From positions 62,001 to 126,000 of the forward strand of contig NZ_JAHZST010000001.1 in NCBI RefSeq assembly GCF_019457885.1: DNA of 64,000 nt. Reading direction: 5' to 3'. Source of the stretch: Shewanella nanhaiensis (lineage in GTDB: Bacteria > Pseudomonadota > Gammaproteobacteria > Enterobacterales > Shewanellaceae). The notes below the pieces were generated by a model, which saw only the letters and a list, made by a program, of their open reading frames with translations, ran no database searches and was not told where the DNA came from. Below are positions 19,529 to 27,547 of this stretch, piece by piece; position 1 is the stretch's first letter, and each line of letters begins with the position of its first letter. Made by a program: the position numbers and the translations under genes.

Positions 19529-20434
19529 ATGAAGTACTCACTCAAACAGATCACCGTTTTTGACGCCGTAGCCAGCCTAGAGAGTGTCAGCGCTGCAGCA
19601 AGAAAATTATCTATGACCCAGTCGGCCGTTAGTATGTCACTGGGTCAATTAGAAAATTTGTTGGGGCGACCACTTTTTATTCGTCAGGGGAACCGGTTAA
19701 CATTAAGCCACTGGGGTAACTGGTTACGTCCTAAGGCCAGACGCTTGCTACAAGATGCTCAACATATCGAATTAGGCCTTCACGAACAACACCTTATCAG
19801 TGGTCGGTTCCGTTTATGCTCTAGCCAAACAGCTGCTGAACATCTGATCCCTGAACTTATCAGCAGAATTGATACTGATTTTCCTGAGTTAAGGATCGAT
19901 CTTATGGTAGAAAATACCGAAAATGTGATCGATGGACTACTTAACTATGAGTTTGATCTTGGCATCATCGAAGGTCGCAATGACGACAGTCGCTTGCATC
20001 AGGAGCGTTGGATTGACGATCACCTTGTGGTCTTCTCCTCACCACATCACCCCTATGCCAAGTATGAAAGTGCCAGCTTATCTCAACTTGAACAAGCCAA
20101 ATGGGTATTGCGGGAACAAGGTGCAGGAACAAGACGAATTTTCGAAGGCGCTATTCACGGCATTATCGAGAAACTCAATGTGTGGAAAGAGTATGAGCAG
20201 GTATCGGTACTAAAATCTTTGGTTAAAAATGGTCAATATATCAGTAGTCTACCCTATTTAGATGTAGAGAAAGAGGTCGCCAATGGTGAGCTGGTGATTC
20301 TACCAACGCCGCAACTCAATATGCAGCGCCACCTTTCATTTATCTGGCGTGCAGATTCAGGGGAGAACCCTCTGCGCGACTGTATTATCACAGAGGCCAG
20401 ACGATTGAGCCGCAATCGCCTACTTAAAAGGTAA
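19529..20434 (+). CDS. LysR family transcriptional regulator
   Basis: A 301-residue regulator. The N-terminal winged helix-turn-helix is clear (LKQITVFDAVASLESVSAAARKLSMTQSAVSMSLGQLENLLGRPLFIR, seen here as SVSAAARKLSMTQSAVS core at residues ~19-35), followed by a periplasmic-binding-fold effector domain with VLREQGAGTRRIFE (residues ~193-206), common in CysB/CbbR-like LysR proteins. It is divergent from yhdT-panF and convergent with the FocA-CBS gene. The shared dyad in front of its own promoter and of the FocA-CBS promoter suggests it controls both. Effector unknown. Confidence 0.92.
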   Translation: MKYSLKQITVFDAVASLESVSAAARKLSMTQSAVSMSLGQLENLLGRPLFIRQGNRLTLSHWGNWLRPKARRLLQDAQHIELGLHEQHLISGRFRLCSSQTAAEHLIPELISRIDTDFPELRIDLMVENTENVIDGLLNYEFDLGIIEGRNDDSRLHQERWIDDHLVVFSSPHHPYAKYESASLSQLEQAKWVLREQGAGTRRIFEGAIHGIIEKLNVWKEYEQVSVLKSLVKNGQYISSLPYLDVEKEVANGELVILPTPQLNMQRHLSFIWRADSGENPLRDCIITEARRLSRNRLLKR

Positions 20435-20510
20435 CGGTAAGTAACGAAAAGATATCGATTGAGGCTTCTGAATCAATAATTGATAAGTTTTAAAGTCATT
20501 CCAAACAAGA

Positions 20511-20532
20511 GCGGAGCTAATAATAGCTCCGC
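20511..20532. terminator. bidirectional hairpin between LysR and FocA-CBS genes
   Basis: GCGGAGCTA / TAGCTCCGC perfect 9-bp stem with an ATAA tetraloop, in the convergent gap. No strong T-run on either side, but placement and stability fit a shared terminator. Confidence 0.65.
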
Positions 20533-20551
20533 CGCTTAACCAATGTCGCTG

Positions 20552-22036
20552 TTATACCTTGTAGATATCACATACCTTTCTGGCTATCGCCTCACGAGTG
20601 ATAACACCGCACAACAAACCTCTCTCCACAACAGGAAAAACACTCGGTTTATCAGCAGAAGCACAACGTAACCGCTCTTCATAGCTTTTGAAGGTGTTGC
20701 CCGTTAAGATCCCACTCTCATTCACAGGGAACAGTTTATTACGGTCCACCACCATCAACTCAATCAACTCGGCTACCGAATCCTGTGGTGATAGAGTCAT
20801 CACCTCCTTTTGCATCAAATCAGCCACCTTATAAGAGACGCCTCTGGCAAACTCTTCAGACCATAAGCTGCGCAACAAATCTTGCTGAGAGATAAATCCA
20901 AGTAGGTGCTGATTCTCATCAAGCACTGGTGCGCTACGACAGTCATTATCGCTCAGTAACGCAAGACCGGCATAGACCGACAGCTCTGAAGCGATGGTTA
21001 ACGGGCTAGTATCCATTAGATCTTGCACACATAGTTTTTGAATTGTTTTTGGCATTTTATTCGATACTCCTGAAGTCGAAATTGAGTGTATTTGAGCTGA
21101 GGTCTCTAACTGTGGTACGCAAAGAGCAAGTGGGGATTTAATCTTTTGAGCTGACTTTTCAATGAGCCAGTAACCTAAACCAACAAATACGCCTCCGCCA
21201 ACTATGTTGCCTAAGGTCACTGGGATTAGATTGCTGATGATAAAGTGACTCATTGTCAGATCGGTAAATTGTGCAGCATCAATACCAAGACTGATAAAAA
21301 ACTCAGGTTGGGCGAGTTGTGAAATAGCGATCCCTAACGGCACCATAAACAGGTTGGCAATACTGTGCTCAAAACCACTACTGACAAACATGGCAACAGG
21401 TAGCATAAGTAACACAGCTTTGGTCAGCGCATCTTTACTCGAGAAGGTCATCCACACGCCCAAACACACCAGCATGTTACACAAGATCCCAAGTACAAAG
21501 GCCTGCAACCAAGTATGATGAAGTTTATGTTGCGCTATCTGTAGTGCGTTTAAGCCCCATTGGCCACCATCAAGCTCATACATACGAGCCGACATAATCA
21601 GAGAAAGCATAATCAAAGCACCTAGCAGATTGCCTACATAGACCCGCCCCCAACACTTAATGAGCTCGCGACCTGTCACTAGCTTTTGAGCCCAAGCAAC
21701 GCTGCTTAACACTGTGCTGGTAAAGAGCTCACCACCACAGATAACAACTAACATCAAGCCTAAGCTGAATGCTAAGCCACCTGCCAAACGCATTAGACCC
21801 CATGCACTTCCATCGTTGCCTGTGGTGACTGTGATGTAGAAGACAAAAGCCAACGCAATAAAGGCACCAGCAAACGCCGCTAAACCAAAAGATTGCCAAG
21901 CTGATTTAACCACTTTACTTTTGCCGTAGTGTTCTGCTTGTTGGTATAAGCTCACTGGCGCAGTCTGAGTCATCTCCTCGCTATTTTTCATTACTCTCGC
22001 CAGAGTAATCCCACTAACCTTTTGATTAGACGTCAT
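20552..22036 (-). CDS. focA: FocA-type formate/nitrite channel fused to two CBS domains
   Basis: Residues ~25-300 form a formate/nitrite transporter (FNT) domain: EHYGKSKV start motif, GGELFTSTVLSS, the NMLVCLGVWM segment, and SSGFEHSIANLFMVPLGI, which includes the conserved pore histidine of E. coli FocA. Unlike E. coli FocA (285 residues), the protein continues to 494 residues with a linker and a C-terminal pair of CBS modules (residues ~335-490; VQDLMDTSPLTIASELSVYAGLALL and VADLMQKEVMTLSPQDSVAELIELM, read as their cores). CBS pairs usually bind adenine nucleotides, so channel gating by energy state is a reasonable inference. Its location beside pflB fits formate export/import. A strong AAGGGAG ribosome-binding site supports the start. 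Confidence 0.9.
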   Translation of the reverse strand: MTSNQKVSGITLARVMKNSEEMTQTAPVSLYQQAEHYGKSKVVKSAWQSFGLAAFAGAFIALAFVFYITVTTGNDGSAWGLMRLAGGLAFSLGLMLVVICGGELFTSTVLSSVAWAQKLVTGRELIKCWGRVYVGNLLGALIMLSLIMSARMYELDGGQWGLNALQIAQHKLHHTWLQAFVLGILCNMLVCLGVWMTFSSKDALTKAVLLMLPVAMFVSSGFEHSIANLFMVPLGIAISQLAQPEFFISLGIDAAQFTDLTMSHFIISNLIPVTLGNIVGGGVFVGLGYWLIEKSAQKIKSPLALCVPQLETSAQIHSISTSGVSNKMPKTIQKLCVQDLMDTSPLTIASELSVYAGLALLSDNDCRSAPVLDENQHLLGFISQQDLLRSLWSEEFARGVSYKVADLMQKEVMTLSPQDSVAELIELMVVDRNKLFPVNESGILTGNTFKSYEERLRCASADKPSVFPVVERGLLCGVITREAIARKVCDIYKV

Positions 22037-22061
22037 TTATTAATCTCCCTTGGGTGACGTC
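22029..22061 (-). promoter_or_regulatory. possible start-site hairpin of FocA-CBS mRNA
   Basis: In the mRNA, GACGTCA and TGACGTC (7 bp) flank a loop of about 19 bases that contains the AAGGGAG ribosome-binding site; the second arm overlaps the ATG. Such a fold would hide the start codon. It may be a coincidence of a short palindrome. Confidence 0.35.
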
Positions 22062-22175
22062 GAAACCAATTACTTTTCATTCATATATCTCCGCTTATCT
22101 ATCTGCTTGTTGTTTTGTACAAACAAGATAGCCAGAAATTTAGAGCAATAAAATTTGATATTCGTTATCACCAGC

Positions 22176-22190
22176 ATCAATAAAATTGAT
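22176..22190. promoter_or_regulatory. LysR-type box (ATCAAT-N3-ATTGAT), copy 2
   Basis: ATCAATAAAATTGAT, a perfect 6+6 dyad with T-N11-A spacing, 140 bases upstream of the FocA-CBS start codon. Differs by one base from the copy in front of the LysR gene at 19469-19483. Confidence 0.55.
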
Positions 22191-22467
22191 ACACGAAAGA
22201 GGATGTTTCAGTATGTTAAATTAACAAGGGAACGAAAGAACAAGGCAAGCAACTGTTTTAATTCTACTTTTATTTTTACAGCTTAGAACTCACGATAACT
22301 CTCTGTTCAGGGAAAGTAGTGAGCCGAGAGTAAGCCGCAGCTTTATAAGGGCTAACAATTCCAATTTTGCATCGATATAAATAAGTTTGATGCAGAAATC
22401 ACGAGCGAACATAACCCTAAAGTTCCAAACCCCCATACCTAATGAGAAGGTCGTCAAAGCCAACATC

Positions 22468-22483
22468 CGTGACAACGATCACA
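22468..22483. promoter_or_regulatory. CRP-like site
   Basis: CGTGA-CAACGA-TCACA matches the TGTGA-N6-TCACA consensus at nine of ten positions. It lies in the divergent region, about 260 bases upstream of the DUF3360 -10 and about 430 upstream of the FocA-CBS start, so which gene it would serve is unclear. Confidence 0.4.
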
Positions 22484-22727
22484 GTTTCCCCCAGGCCCGC
22501 AGGCACAATGATCACACTATTAGGCATAGGTCGAGCTAAGCCACTTAATTGCCAGTGAGGAGATCTACCGCTCAAATGCCGCGAAAAACGTGACAAGATA
22601 ACTACGCAATTAATATGCCGACCCCATGTTTATTTAGGGATCCCTATATAAGTTGTTAACTGGATCTCAAATAGCTTAATCACCTGATTCAAGAATATTG
22701 ATACTTAATGAAGATGACTCATCTCTG

Positions 22728-22763
22728 TGTTAATATTTATGAGGTAAATTGGTCTTACCAATT
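22728..22763 (+). promoter_or_regulatory. extended -10 promoter with PdhR-type operator, DUF3360 gene
   Basis: TGTTAATAT (22728-22736) reads as an extended -10 (TGn-TAATAT). The palindrome AATTGGTCTTACCAATT (22747-22763) begins ten bases after it, so it would cover the transcription start. The palindrome matches the gammaproteobacterial PdhR consensus (ATTGGT-AAG/CTT-ACCAAT). PdhR is a pyruvate-released repressor. The same element with the same spacing precedes pflB. Confidence 0.75.
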
Positions 22764-22960
22764 AAACCGGAATTGTAAGGGAAGACAACTGCATACCAAC
22801 CAGAGCCAGCTCCATGCTCTGCCACATCATGCAGGTAAATTAACTCTGTAATTATAGTGCAGCTAATCAAGCGCCTAATACATGGGTCAATACTCAAGGA
22901 TCATTAAAGTTGTCATCGCAATAGATGAATCACTATGTTCTTCTCGGAGAATGAGAAATT

Positions 22961-24493
22961 ATGTCAGAAACAGTGAAAAACGAACAAATCGAAGACTCAA
23001 CGAAATCCTATCGAGAGCTTCACCGCCCTGCATCTGAGTTTGAAACTCGCGAAGAGTATTTAGACCATGAGCTAAAAATCATGAAGCCTAAGCGTTGGGG
23101 CTTAAACCTACCTGGCCGCGATTTCCGATTTGAATGGGAAGACCTTGTACCCGCTATCGCAGGTACTATTGGTATTACCGTAATGTACTCAGCTGTTATG
23201 GCGGCATGGGCTGCTGGTCTGACAGAGAGATGGGATCATATCAATCTTGGGGCTGACTTTGCGATTCAAGTTGTCCGCGTCGAGATGCTGATCCCTGCAC
23301 TACTTTTCTGCATTATCAGCTCAGGCTTTATCAATCCTAAAGCAAACTTAGCGGGTAACCACGGCCCTATGATCCCACTTATCGGTGCAATCGCACTGGC
23401 TGGGGCTCATCCATTAGCATTGGCTATCTTATTGGGTCTGTTTGGACTCATGCTCAGCTACTTTAAGGGAGGCTCTAAACTCGTTAACCTCACCAGTAGT
23501 GGCGTTGCCGGTGGCCTGCTGGTTTTCTTAGGCTTTATGGGAGCTAAGAGTCAGATCACTTCACTCTTTGATTGGGCTGGTAGCTTACAATCAAAGCACC
23601 AGCTCGATTATAGCTTAGGTTATGTCGCCTTCTTTATCCTGTTAGCAAACGTGATCCTCTACGCTTACTTGGCAAAAGTGGGTAAACGTTGGTTAGCTAT
23701 CCCACTGTGTTCAATCGCCGCTATTGCGTTGGCTTTTGGCTTAGGTGCCGGATTGGATCTGCAGTTTATCACTGAACCAGGGATCCCGAATCTAAACCCT
23801 GTTTACTGGTGGGGCTCAACTGAACATGGCTGGCAATTAGGTTTACCTAACATGCAACACTTTATCGCCTCTCTTCCATTTGCAATCTTGGCCGTTGCCA
23901 TGTGGTCTCCTGACTTCTTGGGACACCGTATTTTCCAGGAGCTGAACTACCCTAAAGGCACTGACAAGGTACTAATGGATGTTGATGACACTATGACAAC
24001 CTGTTCACTACGCCAAATCGTAGGTACAGCAGTCGGTGGCGGTAACATCACTTCATCTTGGGGTACTTATATGATCCCAGCAGCTATCGCTAAACGCCCT
24101 ATTCCAGCGGGTGCGATCTTGCTTGGTATCATGTGTATTGCAGTGGCCATTATTGGTTATCCAATGGATGTCACTGTATGGCGACCTGTTATGTCAATCG
24201 CACTGCTCGTTGGTGTGTTCTTGCCACTACTTGAAGCTGGTATGCAGATGGTAAAAGACACTCAAAACAGTCAAGCGGCAGGGATCTGTATTTTTGCCTC
24301 TTTCGTTGCCAACCCTGTTCTAGCATGGGCATTGACTATGTTCTTAGACAATAACGGACTTATCGGTGATAAAGAGCGTGCTAAAACTCTCTCCGTCACT
24401 GACCGTTTAGTCATTCCAGGCCTTGCTTTTGTTATCTGTTTAGCCGCCATGCTAGCAGTAGGCATGATCACAGGGATCCCAGCGCTTCTATAA
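22961..24493 (+). CDS. DUF3360 family putative membrane permease
   Basis: A 510-residue protein with a hydrophilic N-terminal ~55 residues (SYRELHRPASEFETREEYLDHEL) and then about twelve to thirteen hydrophobic helices. Distinctive segments are EDLVPAIAGTIGITVMYSAVMAAWAAG, FINPKANLAGNHGPMIPLIGAIALAGAHPLA and SPDFLGHRIFQELNYP. I recognise it as the uncharacterised DUF3360 family; the repeated glycine-rich helices recall UraA/SulP-type elevator transporters, which is only an impression. It sits between the FocA-CBS gene and pflB and has the same PdhR-type promoter as pflB, which suggests a substrate linked to pyruvate, formate or another fermentation acid. No biochemical role is known to me. 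Confidence 0.75.
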   Translation: MSETVKNEQIEDSTKSYRELHRPASEFETREEYLDHELKIMKPKRWGLNLPGRDFRFEWEDLVPAIAGTIGITVMYSAVMAAWAAGLTERWDHINLGADFAIQVVRVEMLIPALLFCIISSGFINPKANLAGNHGPMIPLIGAIALAGAHPLALAILLGLFGLMLSYFKGGSKLVNLTSSGVAGGLLVFLGFMGAKSQITSLFDWAGSLQSKHQLDYSLGYVAFFILLANVILYAYLAKVGKRWLAIPLCSIAAIALAFGLGAGLDLQFITEPGIPNLNPVYWWGSTEHGWQLGLPNMQHFIASLPFAILAVAMWSPDFLGHRIFQELNYPKGTDKVLMDVDDTMTTCSLRQIVGTAVGGGNITSSWGTYMIPAAIAKRPIPAGAILLGIMCIAVAIIGYPMDVTVWRPVMSIALLVGVFLPLLEAGMQMVKDTQNSQAAGICIFASFVANPVLAWALTMFLDNNGLIGDKERAKTLSVTDRLVIPGLAFVICLAAMLAVGMITGIPALL

Positions 24494-24507
24494 CAGGAGT
24501 GTTCATG

Positions 24508-24526
24508 GCGGGAGAGGTTTTCCCGC
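24508..24526 (+). terminator. hairpin after DUF3360 gene
   Basis: ATGGCGGGAgagg-type stem: GGCGGGA (24508-24514) pairs with TCCCGCC (24520-24526 by eye) just downstream of the stop; followed by ATTAAAAA rather than T residues, so only a weak terminator candidate. Coordinates may be off by one or two bases. Confidence 0.4.
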
Positions 24527-24811
24527 CATTAAAAACACCTAAGATTAATATCAGTTTTAGTGATGACGATAAACTCACAAGATAGAGAGATAATTCTCGA
24601 TTAAGGCTGTGACAAACACGCAACACCAGTTTGTTATCAACTTTCAACAGAGATGCTAATCATCGCAACATTAGCGACTTGTCATCACTGGGTTAACTGA
24701 CATTAGTGCTAGGTGCAAACATTATTTTAGTTAAAAACTGATGCATGGATAACAGTTTTTGAATTAATAGACCAAAAGCTCAGGTATTAAGATGCAGGCT
24801 ATCTCTGCTTA

Positions 24812-24847
24812 TGTTAATATAACCATGGTTAATTGGTCTTACCAATT
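24812..24847 (+). promoter_or_regulatory. extended -10 promoter with PdhR-type operator, pflB
   Basis: TGTTAATAT (24812-24820) followed after ten bases by AATTGGTCTTACCAATT (24831-24847). Both elements and their spacing are identical to those at 22728-22763; an ATCTCTG sequence just upstream is also shared. The palindrome matches the PdhR consensus and would lie at the transcription start, the usual place for a repressor. Confidence 0.78.
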
Positions 24848-24914
24848 TTTCTAGTAACCGATATTCATTAAGAACGGATCATTTTCATATCGGTATCAGA
24901 AAGACAGATTCACT

Positions 24915-24968
24915 CCGAGGCTAACACCTCGGAAACCAGTTTCCTCCTCCAGAGAATACTGCGAGGAA
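24915..24968 (+). promoter_or_regulatory. structured pflB 5' leader with alternative pairings
   Basis: CCGAGG (24915-24920) can pair with CCTCGG (24927-24932), and TTCCTC (24941-24946) with GAGGAA (24963-24968). Alternatively CCTCG of the first hairpin can pair with CGAGG of the second (24962-24966). The two folds exclude each other. No poly-U terminator follows, so any effect would be on translation or stability. Confidence 0.35.
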
Positions 24969-25066
24969 GCTTTTTAAGACTTAGCTATTGGTGTATCGGT
25001 CCCTTGCTTTCTAAAGCCAACGTCGATAACCAATAACATCTATCTCAACCAAAAGGTATTTGTACG

Positions 25067-27349
25067 ATGACCGAAAAAACTGAACAGTTTGCAAACGCAT
25101 GGGAAGGCTTTACTTCTGGCGACTGGAAAACTGAAGTCAACGTTCGTGACTTTATCCAAGCTAACTACACTCCTTATGAGGGTGATGAATCTTTCCTAGC
25201 TGGCGCAACATCTGCTACTACTCAGCTTTGGGACAAAGTAATGGTAGGGATCAAACAGGAAAACGCGACTCACGCACCTGTTGATTTCGATACCGAAAAA
25301 GTCTCAACAATCACATCACATGAAGCAGGCTACATCGAGCAAGAGCTTGAAACTATTGTTGGTCTACAGACTGAAGCACCACTTAAGCGTGCAATGTTGC
25401 CAAATGGCGGCATCCGTATGGTTGAAGGTTCTTGTAAAGCCTACGGCCGTGAGCTAAACGCAGACGTTAAATACGTTTACTCTGAGCTACGTAAGACTCA
25501 CAACCAAGGTGTGTTCGACATCTACACCCCAGAGATCATGGGTTGTCGTAAGTCAGGTATCCTAACAGGTTTACCTGATGCATACGGTCGTGGTCGTATC
25601 ATCGGTGATTACCGTCGTATCGCACTTTACGGTATCGACTACCTAATGGCCGACAAGTTTGCTCAGTTTGGTTCACTTCAAGCAGGTTTTGAAGCCGGTG
25701 AAGACCTCTCTTACACTATGCAACTTCGTGAAGAGATCGCAGAACAGCACCGTGCACTTGGTCAGATGAAGAAGATGGCAGCAAGCTACGGTTTCGACAT
25801 CTCTCTACCAGCTACCAATGCAAAAGAAGCGATTCAGTGGACCTACTTCGGCTACCTAGCTGCAGTTAAGAGCCAAAATGGCGCGGCTATGTCTCTTGGT
25901 CGTACTTCAAGCTTCCTTGATATCTTCATCGAGCGCGACATCAAAAATGGCGTGATCACTGAAGAGCAAGCTCAGGAGATGGTTGACCATTTCGTCATGA
26001 AGCTTCGTATGGTTCGTTTCTTACGTACCCCTGAATACGATGAGCTATTCTCTGGTGACCCTATCTGGGCTACAGAGTCTATCGCAGGTATGGGTCTAGA
26101 TGGCCGTACTTTAGTGACTAAGTCTAGCTTCCGTTTCTTGCACACCCTGTACAACATGGGTCCAAGTCCAGAGCCAAACATCACTGTACTATGGTCTGAA
26201 AAACTACCTTTAGACTTCAAAAAATACTGTGCAAAAGTCTCTATCGACACTAGCTCAATCCAGTACGAAAACGACGATCTAATGCGTCCTGATTTCGAGT
26301 CTGATGACTATGCTATCGCATGTTGTGTAAGCCCAATGGTTGTGGGTAAGCATATGCAGTTCTTCGGCGCACGCGCTAACTTAGCTAAGACGATGCTTTA
26401 CGCCATCAACGGTGGTGTAGATGAGAAACTGAAGACTCAAATTGGTCCTAAGTTCGACGCTATCACATCTGAAGTGCTAGATTTTGATGACGTTATGGGC
26501 CGCTTGGATAACATGATGGATTGGTTAGCAGTACAATATGTGACTGCACTTAACTCTATCCACTTCATGCACGACAAGTACTCTTATGAAGCAGCCTTGA
26601 TGGCACTTCATGACCGTGACGTACGTCGTACTATGGCATGTGGTATTGCGGGTCTTTCAATCGCAGCGGACTCACTTTCTGCAATTAAGTTTGCACAAGT
26701 TAAGCCAGTTCGTGATGAAAATGGCATCGCTGTTGATTTCGAAATCGAGGGTGATTACCCTAAATTTGGTAACAACGACCCACGTGTTGACGATCTAGCA
26801 ACTGAGCTTGTAGAGCGCTTTATGGCTAAGATCCGTAACATGAAGATGTACCGTAACGCTATCCCAACTCAGTCAATTCTTACTATCACTTCTAACGTTG
26901 TGTACGGTAAGAAAACCGGTACGACTCCAGACGGTCGTCCAGCTGGCGCACCATTTGCTCCGGGCGCAAACCCAATGCATGGTCGTGACGAGAAAGGTGC
27001 TGTTGCATCACTAACTTCTGTTGCTAAGCTTCCATTTGCACACGCTCAAGACGGTATCTCTTATACCTTCTCTATCGTGCCAAATGCGCTAGGTAAAGAT
27101 GAAGATGGTCGTCGTGCTAACTTAGCGGCACTGATGGATGGTTACTTCGCTCACAGTGATAGCCGTGAAGGTGGTCAACACCTAAACGTCAACGTGATGA
27201 ATCGTGAAATGCTTGAAGATGCTGTGGTTAACCCAGAGAAGTATCCTCAACTTACGATCCGCGTATCTGGTTATGCAGTTCGCTTCAATGCACTGACTCC
27301 AGAGCAGCAGCAAGACGTTATCACTCGTACCTTCACTAAAGGTATGTAA
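25067..27349 (+). CDS. pflB: formate C-acetyltransferase (pyruvate formate-lyase)
   Basis: Glycyl-radical enzyme that splits pyruvate with CoA into acetyl-CoA and formate during anaerobic growth. The 760 residues equal the E. coli length. The radical glycine is in RVSGYAVRF at residue 735, and the adjacent active-site cysteines are in ACCVSPM at residues 419-420. Codon use is strongly biased towards preferred codons, as for a highly expressed gene. It is followed by its activase pflA and is preceded by a PdhR-type box, so pyruvate-dependent control is likely. The product acetyl-CoA feeds Pta-AckA encoded downstream and formate is expected to leave through the FocA-CBS channel. Confidence 0.98.
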   Translation: MTEKTEQFANAWEGFTSGDWKTEVNVRDFIQANYTPYEGDESFLAGATSATTQLWDKVMVGIKQENATHAPVDFDTEKVSTITSHEAGYIEQELETIVGLQTEAPLKRAMLPNGGIRMVEGSCKAYGRELNADVKYVYSELRKTHNQGVFDIYTPEIMGCRKSGILTGLPDAYGRGRIIGDYRRIALYGIDYLMADKFAQFGSLQAGFEAGEDLSYTMQLREEIAEQHRALGQMKKMAASYGFDISLPATNAKEAIQWTYFGYLAAVKSQNGAAMSLGRTSSFLDIFIERDIKNGVITEEQAQEMVDHFVMKLRMVRFLRTPEYDELFSGDPIWATESIAGMGLDGRTLVTKSSFRFLHTLYNMGPSPEPNITVLWSEKLPLDFKKYCAKVSIDTSSIQYENDDLMRPDFESDDYAIACCVSPMVVGKHMQFFGARANLAKTMLYAINGGVDEKLKTQIGPKFDAITSEVLDFDDVMGRLDNMMDWLAVQYVTALNSIHFMHDKYSYEAALMALHDRDVRRTMACGIAGLSIAADSLSAIKFAQVKPVRDENGIAVDFEIEGDYPKFGNNDPRVDDLATELVERFMAKIRNMKMYRNAIPTQSILTITSNVVYGKKTGTTPDGRPAGAPFAPGANPMHGRDEKGAVASLTSVAKLPFAHAQDGISYTFSIVPNALGKDEDGRRANLAALMDGYFAHSDSREGGQHLNVNVMNREMLEDAVVNPEKYPQLTIRVSGYAVRFNALTPEQQQDVITRTFTKGM

Positions 27350-27416
27350 TCACCATTATCTTTGATAGATAAAGGTAAATAACGGCGATAACTTGGTTGC
27401 ACCTCTTGTGCAGCCG

Positions 27417-27468
27417 ATACCCAAACTGTTCTCGATGCAGATTAAGCATTATGTAACAGTTTGGGTAT
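27417..27468 (+). repeat. long intercistronic hairpin between pflB and pflA
   Basis: Perfect 14-bp arms (27417-27430 and 27455-27468, core CCCAAACTGTT / AACAGTTTGGG) around a 24-base loop that itself contains ATGC...GCAT. No T-run follows. Probably an mRNA processing or stabilising structure, or a partial terminator, that lowers pflA expression relative to pflB. Confidence 0.6.
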
Positions 27469-27547
27469 ATTTATTTAAAACTTAAGATTGTGGCTTGAAA
27501 GCTAAAGTTGCAATATTAGGAATTCAGCGTATACATATGGAGTCACA

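Larger units (their letters stand above)
22037..22960. other. 924-bp divergent regulatory region between focA-CBS and DUF3360 genes
   Basis: No credible gene. It contains, from left to right: the FocA-CBS ribosome-binding site, a LysR-type box (22176-22190), a CRP-like site (22468-22483), an extended -10 (22728-22736) and a PdhR-type box (22747-22763). The remaining ~200 bases form a long leader for the DUF3360 gene, including AGAGC...GCTCT and CTGCAT...ATGCAG short inverted repeats around 22788-22837. Confidence 0.6.
24494..25066. other. 573-bp pflB promoter and leader region
   Basis: No gene is visible. It contains the pflB extended -10 and PdhR-type box (24812-24847) and then a ~220-base leader with hairpins at 24915-24968. 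No obvious terminator for the DUF3360 gene was seen beyond a weak GGCGGGA...TCCCGCC stem directly after its stop (24508-24525). Confidence 0.6.

Noticed and set aside
22290..22475. 61-codon minus-strand ORF in the focA-CBS/DUF3360 divergent region
   Set aside because: No ribosome-binding site, no domain, and the region is better explained as regulatory DNA.
24812..24834. ArcA-type direct repeat (GTTA...GTTA) at the pflB promoter
   Set aside because: The two GTTA elements are 15 bases apart rather than 10-11, and the sequence is better explained as an extended -10 plus PdhR box.
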